From Flavobacterium odoriferum (GTDB lineage Bacteria > Bacteroidota > Bacteroidia > Flavobacteriales > Flavobacteriaceae): a DNA stretch of 64,000 nucleotides. Made by a program: the position numbers and the translations under genes. Below the pieces are notes generated by a model, which saw only the letters and a program-made list of their open reading frames with translations, did not search any database and had not been told where the DNA came from. This document shows, piece by piece, positions 43,194 to 52,400 of the stretch. The DNA is taken from contig NZ_JAMKFA010000003.1 of assembly GCF_025499515.1 (NCBI RefSeq), positions 1 through 64,000 of the forward strand, given 5' to 3'. The first letter of the stretch is position 1, and each line of letters opens with the position of its first letter.

Positions 43194-44453
43194 ATGGTAA
43201 AAGATTTATTCGAAAGAATTCAGAACAATAAAGGTCCTTTAGGAAAATGGGCTTCACAAGCAGAAGGATATTTTGTGTTCCCTAAATTAGAAGGAGAATT
43301 AGGTCCAAGAATGCAATTTCAAGGAAAAGATATTTTAAACTGGAGTTTAAATGATTATTTAGGATTAGCAAATCATCCAGAAGTACGTAAAGCAGATACA
43401 GAAGCAGCAATGCAATTTGGTGCGGCTTACCCAATGGGTGCTCGTATGATGAGTGGTCACACTAAATATCACGAACAATTAGAACAAGAATTAGCTGCTT
43501 TCGTAATGAAAGAATCGGCTTATTTGTTAAACTTTGGTTACCAAGGAATGGTGTCTATTATTGATGCTTTGGTTACTAAAAACGATATTATTGTATATGA
43601 TGTAGATTCGCACGCTTGTATTATTGATGGTGTACGTTTACACATGGGAAAACGTTTCACATACAAACACAACGACCTTGAAAGTATGGAAAAAAACCTG
43701 CAACGTGCTACTAAAATGGCAACCGAAACAGGTGGAGGAATTTTATTCATTACCGAAGGTGTTTTCGGAATGCGTGGTCAACAAGGGAAATTAAAAGAAG
43801 TTGTTGCTTTAAAAGAAAAATACAATTTCCGTTTGTTAGTTGATGATGCACATGGGTTTGGAACACTTGGTAAAACAGGCGCTGGAGCAGGAGAAGAGCA
43901 AGGTTGTCAAGACGGAATTGATGTTTACTTTTCAACTTTCGCAAAATCAATGGCAAACATTGGTGCTTTCGTTGCAGCAGATAAAGATATTATCGATTAT
44001 TTAAAATACAACTTACGTTCGCAAATGTTTGCAAAAGCGTTACCGATGATTCAAACTATTGGTTCGTTAAAACGTTTAGAATTATTACGTAATTCATCTG
44101 AGATAAAAGATAAATTATGGGAAAACGTAAACGCATTACAAAGTGGATTAAAAGAAAAAGGATTTAATATTGGCGATACAAACACTTGTATTACACCAGT
44201 TTATTTAGAAGGTTCTATTCCAGAAGCGATGATAATGGTAAATGATTTACGTGAAAACTACGGAATTTTCCTTTCTATTGTGGTTTATCCAGTAATTCCA
44301 AAAGGTATTATTTTGTTGAGAATGATTCCTACAGCTTCGCATACAATTGATGATATTAATGAAACACTAACAGCTTTTGAAGCTATTCGTGAAAAATTAG
44401 TAAACGGAACATATGCTAAAATTGCAGAAGCAAGCGTACAAAATGTAGAATAA
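43194..44453 (+). CDS. Serine palmitoyltransferase-like alpha-oxoamine synthase
   Basis: A 419-residue PLP enzyme of the alpha-oxoamine synthase family (with KBL and BioF). The segment LLVDDAHGFGTLG holds the cofactor-binding Asp and His; the PLP lysine is in YFSTFAKSMANIGAF. Opening residues and length fit Bacteroidetes enzymes condensing serine (sphingolipids) or cysteate (sulfonolipids) with acyl-CoA; substrate cannot be told from sequence. It is convergent with a GNAT-fold gene that may act in the same pathway. Confidence 0.88.
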   Translation: MVKDLFERIQNNKGPLGKWASQAEGYFVFPKLEGELGPRMQFQGKDILNWSLNDYLGLANHPEVRKADTEAAMQFGAAYPMGARMMSGHTKYHEQLEQELAAFVMKESAYLLNFGYQGMVSIIDALVTKNDIIVYDVDSHACIIDGVRLHMGKRFTYKHNDLESMEKNLQRATKMATETGGGILFITEGVFGMRGQQGKLKEVVALKEKYNFRLLVDDAHGFGTLGKTGAGAGEEQGCQDGIDVYFSTFAKSMANIGAFVAADKDIIDYLKYNLRSQMFAKALPMIQTIGSLKRLELLRNSSEIKDKLWENVNALQSGLKEKGFNIGDTNTCITPVYLEGSIPEAMIMVNDLRENYGIFLSIVVYPVIPKGIILLRMIPTASHTIDDINETLTAFEAIREKLVNGTYAKIAEASVQNVE

Positions 44454-44470
44454 CATTTATTAAGAATATA

Positions 44471-44501
44471 AAAAAAGGGATTCAATTTGAATCCCTTTTT
44501 T
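44471..44501. terminator. Bidirectional terminator
   Basis: AAAAGGGATTC / GAATCCCTTTT, 11-bp perfect stem with an AATTT loop, A and T tracts on both sides, between the convergent SPT-like and GNAT-like genes. Confidence 0.92.
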
Positions 44502-44502
44502 G

Positions 44503-45621
44503 TTATAACTCTTTTCTATAAGTTCTTCTTCGTTTATTAATTTTCGAATTAAAATGTTTCCATAAATTATGAATGGCATGATTTTCTTCTAATTCGGGAG
44601 TTCTTATACAGGTTTCAATTCCTTTTGCTTGACACACTTTGTAGTATTCATCAAAAACAATTGCGGTAACGCCTTTGCTTTGGTATTCAGGTGTTATACC
44701 AATTAAATAAAAAACTACTTCTTTAGAATGTTTTCGAGCTTGTAATAAATGATAAAATCCAAAAGGGAATAGTTTTCCATTCGCTTTTTTAAGTGCTTGT
44801 GCAAAACCAGGCATCACAATAGCAAAAGCAATCATGTTGTCATTTTTATCGACGATAAATTTTATAAATTCTGGATTGATAAAACCAATGTATTTCTTTT
44901 TAAAATAAGCTTTTTGAATATCATTTATTGGAACAAACGATTGTAGTTTGGCATAGGTTTCATTAAACAAATCAAACATTTTGTCCACATAAGGCATAAT
45001 GTCTTTTGTTTTTGTGAAATTCAGACTACGTAACTCGTAACGTTTTTTTATCAATTCACTTGCTTTTTGAAAAGGTTCAGGGTTGATACCATTAAAAGAA
45101 AAATCACTTTCAATGTATTCTTTCTCTTTTATAAAACCAAGTTGTTCAAAATGAGTAATATAATAAGGCAAACTGTACCAAGTAATCATGTTGCCCATTT
45201 GGTCAAAACCTTCACTTAAAATACCAACTTTGTCCAAATTAGAAAATCCCATAGGACCTTCCATGTGATCCATGTTGTGTTTACGTCCTAATTCTTCCAC
45301 TTTATCTAAAAGTGCTTTCGTAACTTCAATATCGTCAATAGCATCAAACCAACCAAAACGAGCTTTTCTTTTCCCTAAAAGGTTGACTTCTTCCCAATTT
45401 ATGATTGCGGCAATTTTACCAACAATTTTGTTGTCTTTGTAAGCTAAATAAAAATGAGCTTCAGCTGTTTGAAGAGCTGGATTTTTTGTTTTGTCAAAAG
45501 TTTCTAATTCTTCTGCGATTATTGGCGGAATCCAGTATTGGTTGTTTTTATATAATTCGAAAGAAAACATCACGTAATCTTTCATTTCTTTTTTGGTAAG
45601 GGCTTCTTTAATTGTTATCAT
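44503..45621 (-). CDS. GNAT-fold acyltransferase, YghO / bacterial ceramide synthase-like
   Basis: A 372-residue protein with two GNAT-like halves. Typical segments are FYLAYKDNKIVGKIAAI, HMEGPMGFSNLDKVGILSEGFD and GITPEYQSKGVTAIVFDEYY. Similar flavobacterial proteins are often mislabelled GTP cyclohydrolase. I read it as the YghO/bCerS-like family, whose Caulobacter member acylates the sphingoid base. Being convergent with an SPT-like gene supports this, but the family assignment is from memory of pattern, not a search. Confidence 0.7.
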   Translation of the reverse strand: MITIKEALTKKEMKDYVMFSFELYKNNQYWIPPIIAEELETFDKTKNPALQTAEAHFYLAYKDNKIVGKIAAIINWEEVNLLGKRKARFGWFDAIDDIEVTKALLDKVEELGRKHNMDHMEGPMGFSNLDKVGILSEGFDQMGNMITWYSLPYYITHFEQLGFIKEKEYIESDFSFNGINPEPFQKASELIKKRYELRSLNFTKTKDIMPYVDKMFDLFNETYAKLQSFVPINDIQKAYFKKKYIGFINPEFIKFIVDKNDNMIAFAIVMPGFAQALKKANGKLFPFGFYHLLQARKHSKEVVFYLIGITPEYQSKGVTAIVFDEYYKVCQAKGIETCIRTPELEENHAIHNLWKHFNSKINKRRRTYRKEL

Positions 45622-45622
45622 T

Positions 45623-46591
45623 TTATTCTTCTACTGTATCTTTACGTTTTTTAGCATCTTTTTCGCCTTTTTTCTTCATTTTTTTATCCATTTTACTACC
45701 ATTGTCTTTTTCAATTTTGACTTCTTTGTAGTTTTTGGTAAATCGCCACGAAAATCCAATTCCTCCAGTAAATAAGCTCGGTGTGTTTTTTATATTTTTT
45801 CCAATAGAAGCATCAATTTGCATGTCTTTATTGAATAAATATGCTGCTCCCATTCTAAATAATCCATCAGAATAATAATCACCCATATATCCTTGATTTT
45901 CAATAAATCCAGACCATTTTGAATTGAATCCTCTTGTAAGCGTAAGGATATAATCGATACTTGCAAATTCAGAGCCAATCTTGTTGTAAGCTACGTTTGT
46001 TACTAAAACCCATCTACTTCCAAAATGATTTTGCGCAATAATCATTGCTTTTGGACTTACTTTTGGTTCTTCAATACCAACAGGAGCAAAATTAAACGGA
46101 TTGTCAGAAAAGTTCAAATTTGCACCTCCATACACTGCTACAGCAGGAATTAATTGTCTCCATTTGAAGCGGTGATTGGCTTTCCAGCTATATAGATTTG
46201 GTTTTTCTTCATAGTTTTTAAATGGGTCATAAATCAAATATTTGGCTCCAAAAAGTGTTTTTTTCAATGCACTTCTGTTTTTATCAAGCAAATCGGATGT
46301 ATAATTATCATTTTGATACTGAAATTCAGCAATAAGTTCTAATTGCTCAAAGAATAATCCCCAACGAATATCAAATTCTGCCATAAAACCACTGGCTTTA
46401 TAATCTAATGTATTGTGATCTTCGTTAACATAATGCAATCCTGTTTCGGTTTGAAAAACAGATTTCCCAACAGAAAATGCCATCATTGAACGACCAGGGC
46501 GATTGGAATTGATGTCATCTGTAAATTGTGCAAATGAAATTTGAGACATAATTCCTAAAATTAAAACAAAAAGTGTTTGAATAGATTTCAT
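45623..46591 (-). CDS. Outer-membrane beta-barrel protein (transporter family)
   Basis: A 322-residue exported protein: signal peptide (MKSIQTLFVLILGIMSQISFAQ) then NRPGRSMMAFSVGKSVFQTETGLHY and repeated amphipathic strands ending in GGIGFSWRF, typical of the phenol-degradation-MetA-like barrel family. The C terminus is a Lys-rich tail (DKKMKKKGEKDAKKRKD). The ATG at 46591 is used; an upstream TTG would add seven residues. It starts directly before the GNAT gene (1 bp apart). Confidence 0.82.
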   Translation of the reverse strand: MKSIQTLFVLILGIMSQISFAQFTDDINSNRPGRSMMAFSVGKSVFQTETGLHYVNEDHNTLDYKASGFMAEFDIRWGLFFEQLELIAEFQYQNDNYTSDLLDKNRSALKKTLFGAKYLIYDPFKNYEEKPNLYSWKANHRFKWRQLIPAVAVYGGANLNFSDNPFNFAPVGIEEPKVSPKAMIIAQNHFGSRWVLVTNVAYNKIGSEFASIDYILTLTRGFNSKWSGFIENQGYMGDYYSDGLFRMGAAYLFNKDMQIDASIGKNIKNTPSLFTGGIGFSWRFTKNYKEVKIEKDNGSKMDKKMKKKGEKDAKKRKDTVEE

Positions 46592-46699
46592 AAAAAAATG
46601 ATTTATGTCCAAAAATAGTTATTTTATCATAATTTTAAGAAACAAATTTGAAGTTTTACCAACCAATATCTGTAATTTTGAATTTTAAATTTTTATAGC

Positions 46700-46957
46700 A
46701 TGGAAATGGCTTCTTTTACAGGTTTTATAAAAACACTTTTTTATATCATACTGTTTTATTATTTGTTTAAGTTTTTGATGCGAATTTTTGCTCCTATTTT
46801 AATGCAAAAAGCAGTGAATAAAATGCAACAAAAAATGCAAGAACAATATAGACAACAACAAGAACAACAGCAAGATAGAACTTCTCAGTCGCAACAAAGT
46901 ATGCCAAAAGAGAAAAAGAAAGTTGGCGAATATATTGATTATGAAGAAATCAAGTAG
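46700..46957 (+). CDS. DUF4834 family small membrane protein
   Basis: An 85-residue protein with one N-terminal transmembrane helix (about 10-30), a Gln-rich coiled segment (MQQKMQEQYRQQQEQQQ) and a conserved C terminus (KKVGEYIDYEEIK). It fits DUF4834, found before glycan or YfhO genes in flavobacteria as it is here. A TAATTTTG box is at 46673-46680. Function unknown. Confidence 0.82.
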   Translation: MEMASFTGFIKTLFYIILFYYLFKFLMRIFAPILMQKAVNKMQQKMQEQYRQQQEQQQDRTSQSQQSMPKEKKKVGEYIDYEEIK

Positions 46958-46978
46958 TTAGTATTTCATACATTACCC

Positions 46979-47008
46979 AAAAGGATATTTTAACGATATC
47001 CTTTTTTT
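46979..47008 (+). terminator. Terminator after the DUF4834 gene
   Basis: AAAAGGATAT / ATATCCTTTT with a 7-nt loop followed by a T run, 21 nt after the stop and 36 nt before the YfhO gene. Confidence 0.85.
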
Positions 47009-47043
47009 AGTTACTTTAGCATCTTATTTTATTACACATTCAC

Positions 47044-49551
47044 ATGAAAAACATCAAAGCATTATACCCTCATTTATTAGTTTTAGTAGGGTTTATTCTG
47101 GTTTCAATAATCTATTTCTATCCAGTTTTACAAGGAAATAAAATTTTTCAATCCGATATCGTTCAATATACTGGAATGGCAAAAGAGCAAAATGATTTTA
47201 GAAAAGAAACAGGTGAAGAACCTTTTTGGACCAATAGTGCTTTTGGAGGAATGCCTACTTATCAATTGGGAGCAAAATATCCAAACGATGTTATTGGAAT
47301 GTTAGATGATGCTTTACGCTTTTTACCACGACCAGCTGATTATTTATTCCTTTATTTCTTAGGGTTTTATGTATTGTTAATGGTGTTAAAAGTAGATCCA
47401 TTAAAAGCGTTTTTTGGAGCGTTAGCATTTGGATTGTCTACGTATTTGATTATCATTTTAGGTGTTGGACATAATGCTAAGGCACATGCAATTGCGTATA
47501 TGCCAATGGTAGTTGCGGGAGTTTTATTGGTTTTCCAAAGAAAATATATAATAGGAGGCTTACTAACTATGGTAGCGGCAGCATTAGAAATTAATGCGAA
47601 TCACTTCCAAATGACGTATTATTTATTGCTATTGTTGGCAATTATTGCTGTTTATTATGTGGTAATTGCACTTAAGAATAAAGAATTTAAAGAATTAGGA
47701 AAAGTTATTGGTGTCTTTGCTATTGCAGGAATTTTAGCCATCGGAGCCAATGCAACCAATTTAATGGCTACTTCAGAATATGCCAATCATAGTATTCGTG
47801 GTAAAAGCGAATTGACTTTTAATGCAGATGGTTCTCAAAATACTGAGGATTCGTCAATGAAGTATGAATACATTACAGAATACAGTTATGGTGTTGCCGA
47901 AAGTTTTAATCTTATTGCGCCAAGACTTTTTGGTGGTGGAAATGGAGAAGAATTAGATGAAAAATCTGCATTGTATGAGTTTTTATTGAATTATGGAGCT
48001 ACACCAATGGAAGCTTTACAAACGGTTCAATATTATGGAAAGACGTATTGGGGAGAACAACCTATTGTAGAAGCACCAGCATATATTGGAGCCATTGTGT
48101 TCTTATTAGCGGTTTTAGCATTGTTTCACGACAAACGAAAAGTAAAATATTTATTCTTAGCTGGAGCCATTCTTTCTTTATTACTTTCATGGGGTAAAAA
48201 TTTTGATGCTTTGACGAGATTCTTTGTTGATTTTGTGCCTTTGTATGATAAATTCCGTGCGGTTTCTTCTATTCAAGTAGTATTAGAATTGTGTTTTCCA
48301 GTTTTAGCAATTATGGGACTTCAATCGTTTTTTACTTCGGAAAAAGAAACACAATGGGCAAGTTTATGGAAAGCAGCTGCGACTAGTATAGGAATAGTAG
48401 TTGTATTATACTTAGCAAAAGGATTCTTTAATTTTTCAGCTCCAATTGACCAACAATTAATGCAAATGTTTGGCGAAAGTCAAGATAAATCATTCGGAAT
48501 CAGTTTTATAAACGCTTTAAAAGAAGATAGAATGAGTTTCTATACTAGCGATTTAATGCGTTCAGGTTTATTCATGTTGGCGGTAGCAATTGTTTTATGG
48601 CTGTATATTCAAAATAAATTAGCACAAACTACAGCGGTTATTTTGGTTGGATTTTTCATGGTTTCCGATTTATTCATGGTCGATAAACGTTATGTAAACA
48701 ATAATCCAAACCAATTTAAAAGTGCTCGCGAAGTAGACATGCCTTTTGAAGCTACAGATGCAGATAAGCTAATTTTAAAAGACACATCAAATTATAGAGT
48801 GTACGAAATTCAAGGAAGATTGCAAGGAAGAACCTCTTATTTCCATAAAGCAGTTGGAGGTTACAGTGCAGTCCGACCAAGAAGAGTAGATCAATTATTT
48901 GAATATAATGTTGAGAAAAACATCAATGCATTAGGGAATTCGATAGATTTTCAAACGTTAAGTTTTACAAAAAGCAATCCGGTTTTAGATATGTTAAATG
49001 TAAAATACGTTATTGTACCAACAGGTGAAGGCGATGTTCCAGTTACCAATCCTTTTGCTAATGGAAATGCTTGGTTTGTAGAAAAAGTTAAACTTGTAAA
49101 ATCAGCTGATGAAGAAATAAAGGTTTTAGATAAATTAGATACGAAGAGAGAAGCTGTTATAAACCCTATTTCTTTAAAAATGAAAACAAGTTATAATTTT
49201 AATGATTTGAAGAGGGATTCAACGGCAATAATTCAATTAAAATCGTATCAACCAAATCAATTAAAATACGTTTCAAATAATAGTAATGAAGGTTTTGCTG
49301 TTTTCTCTGAAATGTATTATCAAAACGGTTGGAAAGCAATGATTGATGGCAAAGAAGCTCCAATTTATAGAGTAAATTACGTCTTAAGAGGCTTAAAAGT
49401 TCCAGCAGGAAAACATACAATCGAATTCAAATTTGAACCTCAAGTAGTAAAAACAGGTAGTACAATTGCTTTAATCAGTTCAATAGCAATGCTTTTATTG
49501 ATTGTAGCGGGAGTTTATTTTGAGAACAAGAAAAAGAAATCAGTACAATAA
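47044..49551 (+). CDS. YfhO family membrane protein
   Basis: An 835-residue polytopic protein with about 12-14 helices, GT-C-like topology and a long C-terminal extracytoplasmic part. Family features are FWTNSAFGGMPTYQLGAKYPND in the first loop and a C-terminal block QNGWKAMIDGKEAPIYRVNYVLRGLKVPAGKHTIEF. YfhO proteins are implicated in glycosylation of surface polymers. First gene of a three-gene surface-glycan operon (next gene 10 nt downstream). Confidence 0.9.
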   Translation: MKNIKALYPHLLVLVGFILVSIIYFYPVLQGNKIFQSDIVQYTGMAKEQNDFRKETGEEPFWTNSAFGGMPTYQLGAKYPNDVIGMLDDALRFLPRPADYLFLYFLGFYVLLMVLKVDPLKAFFGALAFGLSTYLIIILGVGHNAKAHAIAYMPMVVAGVLLVFQRKYIIGGLLTMVAAALEINANHFQMTYYLLLLLAIIAVYYVVIALKNKEFKELGKVIGVFAIAGILAIGANATNLMATSEYANHSIRGKSELTFNADGSQNTEDSSMKYEYITEYSYGVAESFNLIAPRLFGGGNGEELDEKSALYEFLLNYGATPMEALQTVQYYGKTYWGEQPIVEAPAYIGAIVFLLAVLALFHDKRKVKYLFLAGAILSLLLSWGKNFDALTRFFVDFVPLYDKFRAVSSIQVVLELCFPVLAIMGLQSFFTSEKETQWASLWKAAATSIGIVVVLYLAKGFFNFSAPIDQQLMQMFGESQDKSFGISFINALKEDRMSFYTSDLMRSGLFMLAVAIVLWLYIQNKLAQTTAVILVGFFMVSDLFMVDKRYVNNNPNQFKSAREVDMPFEATDADKLILKDTSNYRVYEIQGRLQGRTSYFHKAVGGYSAVRPRRVDQLFEYNVEKNINALGNSIDFQTLSFTKSNPVLDMLNVKYVIVPTGEGDVPVTNPFANGNAWFVEKVKLVKSADEEIKVLDKLDTKREAVINPISLKMKTSYNFNDLKRDSTAIIQLKSYQPNQLKYVSNNSNEGFAVFSEMYYQNGWKAMIDGKEAPIYRVNYVLRGLKVPAGKHTIEFKFEPQVVKTGSTIALISSIAMLLLIVAGVYFENKKKKSVQ

Positions 49552-49560
49552 ACTTTCAAC

Positions 49561-50856
49561 TTGCAACCAACAAAAAAAATACTCATCATTTCGTATTACT
49601 GGCCACCAGCAGGAGGTCCAGGAGTACAGCGTTGGTTAAAATTTGTCAAGTATTTACCCGATTTTAATATTGAACCTCACGTTTATATTCCAGAAAATCC
49701 AACGTATCCTTTGATTGATGAGAAATTATTGAGTGAAGTTTCTGACAAAGCTGTTATTATCAAACAACCGATTTTTGAACCTTATGGATTGGCTTCGGTT
49801 TTTTCGAAAAATAAGGCAAAAAAAATCAGTTCCGGAATTATTCCCAATCAAAAAAAGCAATCGTTTGTAGAAAAAGCTATGCTTTGGATTCGTGGTAACG
49901 TTTTTATTCCCGATGCAAGAGTGTTTTGGGTAAAACCTTCGGTTAAGTTTCTGAAAAAATATCTTCAAGAAAATCAAATTGATACTATAATCACCACAGG
50001 TCCGCCACATAGTTTGCATTTGATTGGTTTGCAATTAAAAAAAGAACTAAGCATCACTTGGTTGGCCGATTTTCGTGATCCTTGGACTACGATTGGCTAT
50101 CATAAACAATTAAAATTAAGTTCGCGGGCAGCTAACAAACATAAAACTTTGGAGAAAGAGGTTATGACGACTTGTGACCAAATTTTAGTAACATCTCCAA
50201 CGACAAAAACAGAATTTCAAGCTATTACTTCAAAACCTATCGAAGTCATTACGAATGGTTATGATGTGGAGAAAGTAATCAAAAAACCTTTGGACGAAAA
50301 ATTTACTTTAGCACATATTGGTTCTTTTTTATCGGCCAGAAATCCAAGGATTTTATGGAAAGCGCTGAAAGAATTAACCAAAGAAAATCCTGAATTCAAA
50401 AATCATTTCCAATTAAAATTGATAGGAGCGGTGAGTGCTGAGGTGCTTCAAGCGATTAAGGAATTTAAGTTGGAAAAATACGTGAATCATTTAGGCTATT
50501 TGCCACACGATGAAGCCATTATTGAACAACGAAGTTCACAAGTATTATTACTTATCGAAATTGATTCAGAAGAAACCAAATGCATTATTCCAGGAAAATT
50601 ATTTGAATATATGGTTTCAGAGCGGCCAATCATCGCCATCGGTCCAGAAAATGCTGATTTTGCTCAAATCATAAAGGAAACTAATACGGGAAATTTCTTC
50701 AAATATGACGAATTAGAAGCTTTGAAAGCACAAATTCTGACTTGTTTCGAACAATTTCAGCAAAATAATTTAAAAGTATATCCAGTTGGTTTGCAACAAT
50801 ACAGCAGAAAGTCCTTGACTGAGAAATTAGCCAAACTGCTAATCACTAATCACTAA
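49561..50856 (+). CDS. Glycosyltransferase (GT4-like)
   Basis: A 431-residue GT-B fold glycosyltransferase. N-terminal domain begins SYYWPPAGGPGVQRWLKFVKYL; the C-terminal domain has HIGSFLSARNPRILWKAL and a donor-binding block EETKCIIPGKLFEYMVSERPIIAIG. The start codon is TTG: no ATG lies in frame near the proper N terminus. The last residues and the stop are encoded by a CTAATCA repeat. Middle gene of the YfhO-GT-flippase operon. Confidence 0.88.
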   Translation: MQPTKKILIISYYWPPAGGPGVQRWLKFVKYLPDFNIEPHVYIPENPTYPLIDEKLLSEVSDKAVIIKQPIFEPYGLASVFSKNKAKKISSGIIPNQKKQSFVEKAMLWIRGNVFIPDARVFWVKPSVKFLKKYLQENQIDTIITTGPPHSLHLIGLQLKKELSITWLADFRDPWTTIGYHKQLKLSSRAANKHKTLEKEVMTTCDQILVTSPTTKTEFQAITSKPIEVITNGYDVEKVIKKPLDEKFTLAHIGSFLSARNPRILWKALKELTKENPEFKNHFQLKLIGAVSAEVLQAIKEFKLEKYVNHLGYLPHDEAIIEQRSSQVLLLIEIDSEETKCIIPGKLFEYMVSERPIIAIGPENADFAQIIKETNTGNFFKYDELEALKAQILTCFEQFQQNNLKVYPVGLQQYSRKSLTEKLAKLLITNH

Positions 50857-50859
50857 TCA
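50839..50859. repeat. Heptanucleotide tandem repeat (CTAATCA)x3 over a stop codon
   Basis: Three perfect CTAATCA units that encode the last residues (Leu-Ile-Thr-Asn-His) and TAA stop of the glycosyltransferase and continue to within 16 nt of the flippase ATG. Confidence 0.85.
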
Positions 50860-50874
50860 CTTTTCACTAAAAAC

Positions 50875-52338
50875 ATGGGAATTGTCATCAAACAATCGAT
50901 TAAAAACACCATCATTACCTACATCGGTTTTGGAATTGGCGCGATTAACACGTTGTTTATGTATGGACAATTTCTAGGCGATACTTTTTATGGTTTGGTT
51001 GGATTTATTTTGTCGGCGGCTAATATTATGATGCCTTTGATGGCGTTTGGAGTGCACAATACATTGGTGAAATTCTACAATGAATACGAAACCGAAGAGA
51101 AAAAAGCGCAATTTCTAACGTTTGTTTTAGTTTTACCTTTATTGATTGTACTTCCCATAAGTTTGATTGGTTATTTCGGATATCATCAAATAGCGGAATT
51201 ATTATCGAGGAAAAATCAAATTGTTTACGATTATGTTTGGCAAATTCCAGTAATCGGACTTTGTATGGGATATTTTGAGATTTTTTATGCTTGGGTAAAA
51301 GTACATTTGCAATCGGTTTATGGTAGTTTTGTGAAAGAAGTTTTACTTCGAATTCTAATTTCGATCTTCTTATTTGCGGTTTATTTTGATGTTATTTCGC
51401 CTCAACAATTCGTTTTTGCGTTAATGGGAATTTACTTTTTATCACTTCTCGCTATGTTTTTATATGCGATGAAAGTCAAAACACCACAATTTAATTTGGT
51501 TTTTCCTGATAATGCAAAAGCGGTTTTAACCTATTGTTTCTTCATAATTTTATCGGGAAGTGTAGCTAATTTATTGTTGGATGTAGATAAATTCATGCTT
51601 AATTTTTACATCAAAATTGATAATATTGCTTTTTATTCTGTCGCTATTTTTATTGCTACTGTTATTGCGGTACCAAGTCGTGCGATGCATCAAATTACAT
51701 ATCCCATTACAGCAAAATTAATGAGTGAAAACAAGCATGAGGAGCTAAATGAATTGTATAAAAAGTCTTCGATTACGCTACAAGTTATCGGTGGTTTAAT
51801 TTTAGTTGGGATTTTAGTAAACATCAATGAATTGTATAGCGTTTTACCAAAAGGCTATAGTGATGGAATTGCCGTGGTGTTTTTTATTGGAATTTCGAAG
51901 TATTTCGATTTGGTTTTGGGAAACAATAATGCTATTATTTTCAATTCAAAATATTATCAAGCGGTCTTGTTTTTGGGATTATTCTTGGTTTTTCTTACGG
52001 TTTCACTAAATATGATCTTCATTCCGCTTTATGGCTTGAATGGAGCGGCTATAGCAACGTTAATTTCAATTACGTTATATAGTTTAGCTAAATTACTTTT
52101 TGTGGTGCTTAAAATGAAGCTATTTCCGTTTACTAAAAATACGCTTGTAGCTTTGGTTCTAACAATAGTAAGCTTTGGAGTGTTTTATTATTGGGATTTT
52201 AGTTTTCATCCTTTTGTAAATATTGTTCTAAAATCTATTTTGGTGTCTATTTTCTATTTAGGATTGAGTTATTATTTAAAGATTTCTTCAGATATTAATT
52301 TTGTGATGAATTCTGTTTTTAAGAAATTTTTGAAATAA
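50875..52338 (+). CDS. Oligosaccharide flippase (Wzx/MATE-like)
   Basis: A 487-residue membrane protein with about 14 helices, starting GIVIKQSIKNTIITYIGFGIGAINTLFMY, typical of polysaccharide biosynthesis (RfbX/Wzx) flippases of the MOP superfamily. It would move lipid-linked glycan across the inner membrane. It follows the glycosyltransferase by 18 nt. Substrate unknown. Confidence 0.88.
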   Translation: MGIVIKQSIKNTIITYIGFGIGAINTLFMYGQFLGDTFYGLVGFILSAANIMMPLMAFGVHNTLVKFYNEYETEEKKAQFLTFVLVLPLLIVLPISLIGYFGYHQIAELLSRKNQIVYDYVWQIPVIGLCMGYFEIFYAWVKVHLQSVYGSFVKEVLLRILISIFLFAVYFDVISPQQFVFALMGIYFLSLLAMFLYAMKVKTPQFNLVFPDNAKAVLTYCFFIILSGSVANLLLDVDKFMLNFYIKIDNIAFYSVAIFIATVIAVPSRAMHQITYPITAKLMSENKHEELNELYKKSSITLQVIGGLILVGILVNINELYSVLPKGYSDGIAVVFFIGISKYFDLVLGNNNAIIFNSKYYQAVLFLGLFLVFLTVSLNMIFIPLYGLNGAAIATLISITLYSLAKLLFVVLKMKLFPFTKNTLVALVLTIVSFGVFYYWDFSFHPFVNIVLKSILVSIFYLGLSYYLKISSDINFVMNSVFKKFLK

Positions 52339-52340
52339 AA

Positions 52341-52374
52341 AATCCTGCTTCATCTTCCCAGAATCCGCAGGATT
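52341..52374 (-). terminator. Terminator of the YD-repeat-like gene
   Basis: AATCCTGC / GCAGGATT stem, with T run only on the minus strand side (plus-strand A run before 52341). It lies 26 nt after the stop of the gene at 52401. The plus-strand flippase has no clear terminator of its own. Confidence 0.75.
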
Positions 52375-52400
52375 AAAAAACAAACTTAACCAACCAATTT

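Noticed and set aside
44503..45621. GTP cyclohydrolase
   Set aside because: None of the zinc or catalytic motifs of GTP cyclohydrolase I or II are present; the sequence is GNAT-like.
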